This document shows positions 61,601 to 64,000 of a stretch of DNA of 64,000 nucleotides, one piece after another. The notes under the pieces were generated by a model, which saw only the letters and a program-made list of their open reading frames with translations, did no database searches and was not told where the DNA came from. Within the stretch, counting starts at the first letter, position 1. Each line of letters starts with the position of its first letter. A program made the position numbers and the translations under genes. Source of the DNA: JALOLG01 sp963776935 (GTDB lineage: Bacteria > Actinomycetota > Acidimicrobiia > Acidimicrobiales > Ilumatobacteraceae); the NCBI GenBank assembly GCA_963776935.1, contig CAVZOP010000002.1, positions 806,001-870,000 on the forward strand. Reading direction: 5' to 3'.

Positions 61601-62885
61601 GTGGCGGTCGATCGGTGGAGTCGACCGAGGTCGACACGCGGCCTGGTCGGCATGGTGCTGTCGCTGGCGGTCATCTGGATCGCGTTCCACATCCTCTCCG
61701 GTGGCGACTTCCTGACCGCCCGGAACCTCTGGAACCTGTCCGTCCAGAGCTCGTCGATCGCGATCATGGCCACGGGAATGGTGCTCATCATCGTGTCCCG
61801 CAACATCGACCTGTCGGTCGGATCGCTGCTGGGCTTCCTCGGGTACACGATGGCGATGGTCCAGACGAAGTGGATCCCGGACACCTTCGACCTGGGTCTG
61901 GAACGACCGTACACGTGGATCGTGGCCGTGGTCGTGGGCGTCGCCCTCGGCGCCCTCATCGGCGCTCTGCAGGGTTTCATCGTCGCCTACGGCGGCGTCC
62001 CCGCCTTCATCGTCACGCTGGGCGGGTTCCTCGTCTGGCGCGGCCTCATCTTCCGCCTCGGCGAGCAGGGGCAGACCCTCGCCCCCCTCGACGAGAACTT
62101 CCAGCTGATCGGCGGTGGGCCGAAGGGCTCGCTCGGCGAGTGGAGGAGCTGGGCCCTCGCCCTGCTGGCCTGCGCCGGCATCGTGTTCACCATTTACGCC
62201 GCCCGGCGCCGCCGGAACCGCTACGACCTGACGCCGCGCCCGATGGCGGTCGACGTCGGCCTCGGCGTGCTCGGCTGTGGGGCGGTGATCCTCGCGATCG
62301 GGATGATCGCCAACGCCTACACGTCGCCGATCAGCGGCGAACCCGACGGGTGTGGCGTACCCGGTGGTCATCCTGATCGTCGTGACGTTGCTGATGAGCT
62401 ATCTGGCCAAGCGCCGGCGCTTCGGCCGCTACGTGTACGCGTACGGCGGCAATCCCGAGGCGGCCGAGCTGGGCGGTATCAACACCCGTCGCACCGTCAT
62501 GTTCACGTTCGTCCTGATGGGCGTCTTGTGCGCACTCAGCGCGGCGGTCCAGACGGCCCGGCTCAATGCCGCCGTCACCGGTCTGGGTGTGCAGAACGAG
62601 CTCGACGTCATCGCCGCCGCGGTCATCGGCGGGACGTCGTTCTCCGGCGGCATCGGAACCATCCCGGGCGCCGTACTGGGCGCCGTCGTCATGCAGTCTT
62701 TGCGCTCGGGAATGGTGCTGCTCAGGATCGACTCCCCGTCGCAGGACATCGTGGTCGGCGTTGTGCTGGTCACCGCGGTCGCCATCGACTCGGCCCTCCG
62801 GCTCGGTCGCAGGAAGGGGGCCATCGCGGCCTTCGTCGCCGGTTTCATCGTGTCGGCGATCATCATCCAGACCGGACGGCCGTGA
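61601..62885 (+). CDS. xylH: sugar ABC transporter permease (XylH-type), frameshifted as read
   Basis: Two adjacent frames form one permease of about 427 residues. The first ends in ISGEP, the second continues VAYPVVILIVVTLLMSYLA; removing one G at 62345 gives GEPTGVAYPV. RNIDLSVGSLLGFLGY and YGGVPAFIVTLGGFLVWRGL are the family signatures of the sugar-importer permease, and NPEAAELGGINTRR the loop that contacts the ATPase. The N-terminus is unclear: the GTG at 61601 begins the conserved frame, but an ATG at 61527 with a GAAGG site lies in another frame, so a further indel is possible there. Confidence 0.82.
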
Positions 62886-62922
62886 GCCGAAAGTCCGCGA
62901 GCCGAGAGGAAGGGATCACACC

Positions 62923-63738
62923 ATGAGCGACCTCCCCACCGACGCGGCGTCGGGCGCCGCCGATCGCGTCCCGCTCGTCGAGCTGCGTGACATCCGTGTC
63001 TCGTTCGGCGGCATCCACGCCGTCGACGGCGTCACCGTCGACCTGTACGCGGGCGAGGTGGTCGGCCTCGTCGGGGGCAATGGCGCCGGCAAGTCGACGC
63101 TGATGCACACCCTGTCGGGTGCTCACGCCGCCGACTCGGGGCAGATCCTCATCAACGGCGAGCCGGTCGTCATCCACAACCCTCGCGACGCGAGGGCACA
63201 CGGGGTCGAGGTCATCTACCAGAAGCTCGCCCTCGCCGACAACTGCGACGCGGCTGAGAACGTGTTCCTCGGGCGGGAGCTGCGCACTCGCGCCGGCTCC
63301 CTCGACGACGACGCGATGGATTCGGCCACGCAGAAGGTGATGCAGCGGCTGAACCCGCGGTTCAAGAACCTCAAGACGCCCGTGAGGTCGCTGTCGGGTG
63401 GACAACGGCAATCGGTGGCCATCGCCAGGGCCGTCCATTTCAACGCCCAGATCCTCATCATGGACGAGCCCACCGCGGCCCTTGGCCCGGCCGAGACCGC
63501 GCAGGTGCACGAGCTCATCTCCCGCCTCAAGTCCGAGGGCATCGGGATCTTCCTCATCAGCCACGACATCCACGACGTGTTCGACCTCGCCGACCGGATC
63601 AGCGTGATGCTCATGGGCAAGCTCGTCGGCACCGTGAACAAGCACGACGTGACCAAGGACGAGGTCCTGGCCATGATCATCATGGGCAAGCAGCCCGGCG
63701 AAGTGTCGGGCGAGGAGCTGGCGGAGCTCCACGGCTGA
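62923..63738 (+). CDS. xylG: sugar ABC transporter ATP-binding protein (XylG/FrcA-type, single domain)
   Basis: A 271-residue ATPase. Walker A is VGGNGAGKSTLMHTLSG (Gly where the usual family residue is Glu), the Q-loop is VIYQKLALADN, the signature LSGGQRQSVAIARAV, Walker B ILIMDEPTAALG and the H-loop FLISHDIHDV. It has one nucleotide domain, unlike the double XylG/RbsA, and so should act as a dimer. The ATG at 62923 has GAGAGGAAGGG upstream and lies 37 bases after the permease stop. It completes the importer xylF-xylH-xylG. Confidence 0.92.
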   Translation: MSDLPTDAASGAADRVPLVELRDIRVSFGGIHAVDGVTVDLYAGEVVGLVGGNGAGKSTLMHTLSGAHAADSGQILINGEPVVIHNPRDARAHGVEVIYQKLALADNCDAAENVFLGRELRTRAGSLDDDAMDSATQKVMQRLNPRFKNLKTPVRSLSGGQRQSVAIARAVHFNAQILIMDEPTAALGPAETAQVHELISRLKSEGIGIFLISHDIHDVFDLADRISVMLMGKLVGTVNKHDVTKDEVLAMIIMGKQPGEVSGEELAELHG

Positions 63739-63779
63739 CGGGGACGCCTGCGTCACCCGTCGCCTGAGTCGGCAGTGGG

Positions 63780-64000
63780 TCAGCCGGTGCTGGCACTCAC
63801 CGCAGCAACGCTGGCCGCAACCGCGACGGCAGCAGCGGCATCGGCGATGACCCGGCGCACGGACTCGCCGACCGGCTCGAGCGCCGTGCTGTCGAGGGCG
63901 CCATCGATGCGGCGCCGAGCGTGCTTCCGGGTGCGGCGGTCGGGCGCCACCACCTCGAGGAGTTGGGCCGGACCGGTCATCGACAGCAGCATCGCGGTAC
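63780..64000 (-). CDS. C-terminal part of an unidentified protein (possibly GPP34-like), cut by the window edge
   Basis: The frame is open from the window edge to a stop at 63780, about 73 residues visible. The visible part (TGPAQLLEVVAPDRRTRKHA, then RRIDGALD and VRRVIADAAAAVAVAASVAA) ends in an Ala-rich helix that resembles the C-terminus of bacterial GPP34/GOLPH3-like proteins. That likeness is from memory and weak. It is convergent with xylG. Confidence 0.4.
   Translation of the reverse strand, partial: TAMLLSMTGPAQLLEVVAPDRRTRKHARRRIDGALDSTALEPVGESVRRVIADAAAAVAVAASVAAVSASTG

Overview
The window comes from a high-GC actinobacterium. The evidence is a Pup ligase (PafA), a WhiB regulator, a HelY-type helicase beside tatB-tatC, an F420-type oxidoreductase, a GarA-like FHA protein beside gcvH, and pervasive GTG starts and ATGA/GTGA overlaps. 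The secreted proteins carrying a DTR/IVDV repeat and several lineage-type hypotheticals suggest the class Acidimicrobiia (an Ilumatobacter-like organism); that placement is an inference. No rRNA, tRNA, CRISPR array, insertion sequence or replication origin was seen.

Layout: 0-2 kb carries the 5-oxoprolinase genes pxpABC (pxpA cut by the window edge). 2-9 kb is the conserved actinobacterial pafA / tat / helY neighbourhood, here with lepB and a phosphodiesterase where pafBC usually lie. 9-20 kb is housekeeping: a double ThyX-like protein, an acidic zinc-ribbon protein, enoyl-CoA hydratase, a gamma-carbonic-anhydrase-like hexapeptide protein, ribokinase, WhiB, a threonine-aldolase-like enzyme, an RpiR regulator and release factor 3. 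20.5-28 kb holds a small zinc-ribbon gene bounded by palindromes, a peptidoglycan-binding/M23 hydrolase, PLP and F420 enzymes, tag and a CapA lipoprotein. 28-38 kb is the glycine-cleavage region. A tandem glycine riboswitch drives gcvP on the plus strand; on the minus strand pgsA, gcvH, a GarA-like FHA gene, merR, a bifunctional nuclease gene, a second merR and gcvT follow in the order known from mycobacteria. A phage-type M15 peptidase gene is inserted in that minus-strand run on the opposite strand.

38-46 kb has a short-chain dehydrogenase and HIT pair, a TetR/MFS efflux pair with an evident operator, a fasciclin protein, a YedK-type SOS peptidase, another MFS carrier and an ABC-2 exporter. 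46-50.5 kb encodes two secreted surface proteins: a metzincin-like protease behind three 127-residue repeats, and a collagen-like protein whose N-terminus is a divergent copy of the same repeat. 50.5-60 kb is accessory: a cytochrome P450, an XRE/MmyB regulator divergent from a YceI gene, a TIR-DUF2510 membrane protein, an M24-fold protein without its usual metal ligands, and a divergent UnbV/UnbU-like pair. A flagellar-type (sigma-28) promoter motif sits with no flagellar gene near 55.2 kb. 60-64 kb is a xylose/ribose-type ABC importer (xylF-xylH-xylG) and the edge of a further gene.

Eight genes are broken by apparent frameshifts, and every one is explained by a single extra base. The shared direction, and the conserved reading frame on both sides of each site, suggest residual insertion errors in the sequence rather than eight true pseudogenes. 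They are therefore annotated as coding regions with the shift position stated.
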